From contig NZ_AP023054.1 in assembly GCF_019703835.1 (NCBI RefSeq), positions 1,612,001 to 1,676,000 on the forward strand: DNA of 64,000 nucleotides. Reading direction: 5' to 3'. The position numbers and the translations under genes are program-made. The stretch comes from Thaumasiovibrio subtropicus. GTDB taxonomy: Bacteria; Pseudomonadota; Gammaproteobacteria; Enterobacterales; Vibrionaceae. Within the stretch, counting starts at the first letter, position 1. Every line of letters starts with the position of its first letter. The notes below the pieces were generated by a model. That model made no database searches. It saw nothing but the letters and a program-made list of their open reading frames with translations, and was not told the DNA's origin. Positions 63,648-64,000 of the stretch are shown here, piece by piece.

Positions 63648-64000
63648 GTGAATATACTGATTTGTGATGATTCGCCAATGGTGCGTAACCGTTTGGCGGC
63701 TTGTCTAGATCCAGAGTGGGATATTGAAACAGCAGAGAATGGCTGGGATGCGTTGATGCTGTTAGAAAGAAAAAGCTTCGATTTGCTTTTTCTTGACCTC
63801 ACGATGCCAGTAATGGATGGTTTTGCATTATTGGAAGAACTTCAAAATCAACACATTCAATTACCTATCGTTGTTATTTCAGCGGATATACAGCCAGAAG
63901 CGCGTAAGCGCTGCCTTCAAAGTGGTGCGGTAGATTTCATTAATAAACCGTTTCAAAAGCAAGACGTGCATGATGTCGTCAAAAAATATCTCTATGTCAC
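63648..64000 (+). CDS. CheY-like response regulator receiver, 3'-truncated
   Basis: The frame runs off the window after 117 codons. GTG start with GAGGG 7 nt upstream. The receiver is complete or nearly so: ILICDDSPMVRN (acidic pair), LLFLDLTMPVMDGF (phospho-acceptor Asp), VVISAD (Ser switch) and FINKPF (conserved Lys). What follows is unknown; it could be a stand-alone receiver or carry an output domain. Its position beside the CheX-like DUF3334 gene suggests a receiver-phosphatase pair in signalling or chemotaxis. Confidence 0.9.
   Translation, partial: MNILICDDSPMVRNRLAACLDPEWDIETAENGWDALMLLERKSFDLLFLDLTMPVMDGFALLEELQNQHIQLPIVVISADIQPEARKRCLQSGAVDFINKPFQKQDVHDVVKKYLYV

Overview
The window looks like chromosomal DNA of a marine gamma-proteobacterium, most likely a Vibrionaceae member. 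The grounds are a tandem glycine riboswitch in front of a sodium:glycine-type symporter (the arrangement known from Vibrio cholerae), a FrhA/LapA-type RTX adhesin with a complete Lap secretion and release operon, a DUF3334 gene next to a CheY-like receiver, and AroH, YajQ and SelO proteins of gamma-proteobacterial type. No phage, integrase, insertion sequence or CRISPR array is visible.

Layout. 1-27.1 kb: the 3' part of one enormous adhesin gene. It opens with 70 complete 294-bp units that look identical at every base, followed by a partial 71st unit. A non-repetitive distal part follows: Ig-like, PA14, cadherin-like, an unassigned ~270-residue module, VWA, RTX and a C-terminal secretion signal. 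27.2-31.3 kb (minus): a riboswitch-controlled glycine symporter and the 5-oxoprolinase operon pxpABC. 31.4-32.5 kb (plus): a membrane-anchored J-domain protein. 32.6-37.5 kb: an RND pump and adaptor, divergent from their TetR regulator across one palindrome that overlaps both promoters. 37.5-45.6 kb (minus): a six-gene operon lapC-lapE-OmpA lipoprotein-lapG-lapD-lapB. 45.8-50.1 kb (plus): a histidine kinase overlapping a REC-DUF3369-GGDEF-EAL protein with intact EAL residues. 50.1-53.7 kb (minus): tRNA-Pro(GGG), yajQ, aroH and a second alanine/glycine:cation symporter. 54.1-59.6 kb (minus): a DUF2760 protein and two divergent Hsp70 paralogues. 59.9-64 kb: an acyltransferase-3, SelO, a CheX-like DUF3334 protein and a truncated receiver.

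How the parts fit. LapC, LapB and LapE should form the type I machine that exports the adhesin. LapG should cut the adhesin near its N-terminus, which lies outside the window. LapD, whose GGDEF and EAL motifs are both degenerate, should hold LapG back when cyclic-di-GMP is high. The neighbouring kinase/EAL pair is a candidate input that lowers cyclic-di-GMP, and YajQ is a further possible cyclic-di-GMP binder. This amounts to a cyclic-di-GMP-controlled adhesion locus whose arm consists of perfectly homogenised repeats, each with an EF-hand-like loop.

Less expected items: a tRNA-Pro gene whose 5' leader and 3' trailer form a perfect 12-bp inverted repeat, with a T-run lying inside the last codons of the convergent EAL gene; the poorly characterised DUF2760/Hsp70/Hsp70-DUF3731 cluster; and a riboswitch expression platform in which a perfect hairpin can hide the Shine-Dalgarno sequence.
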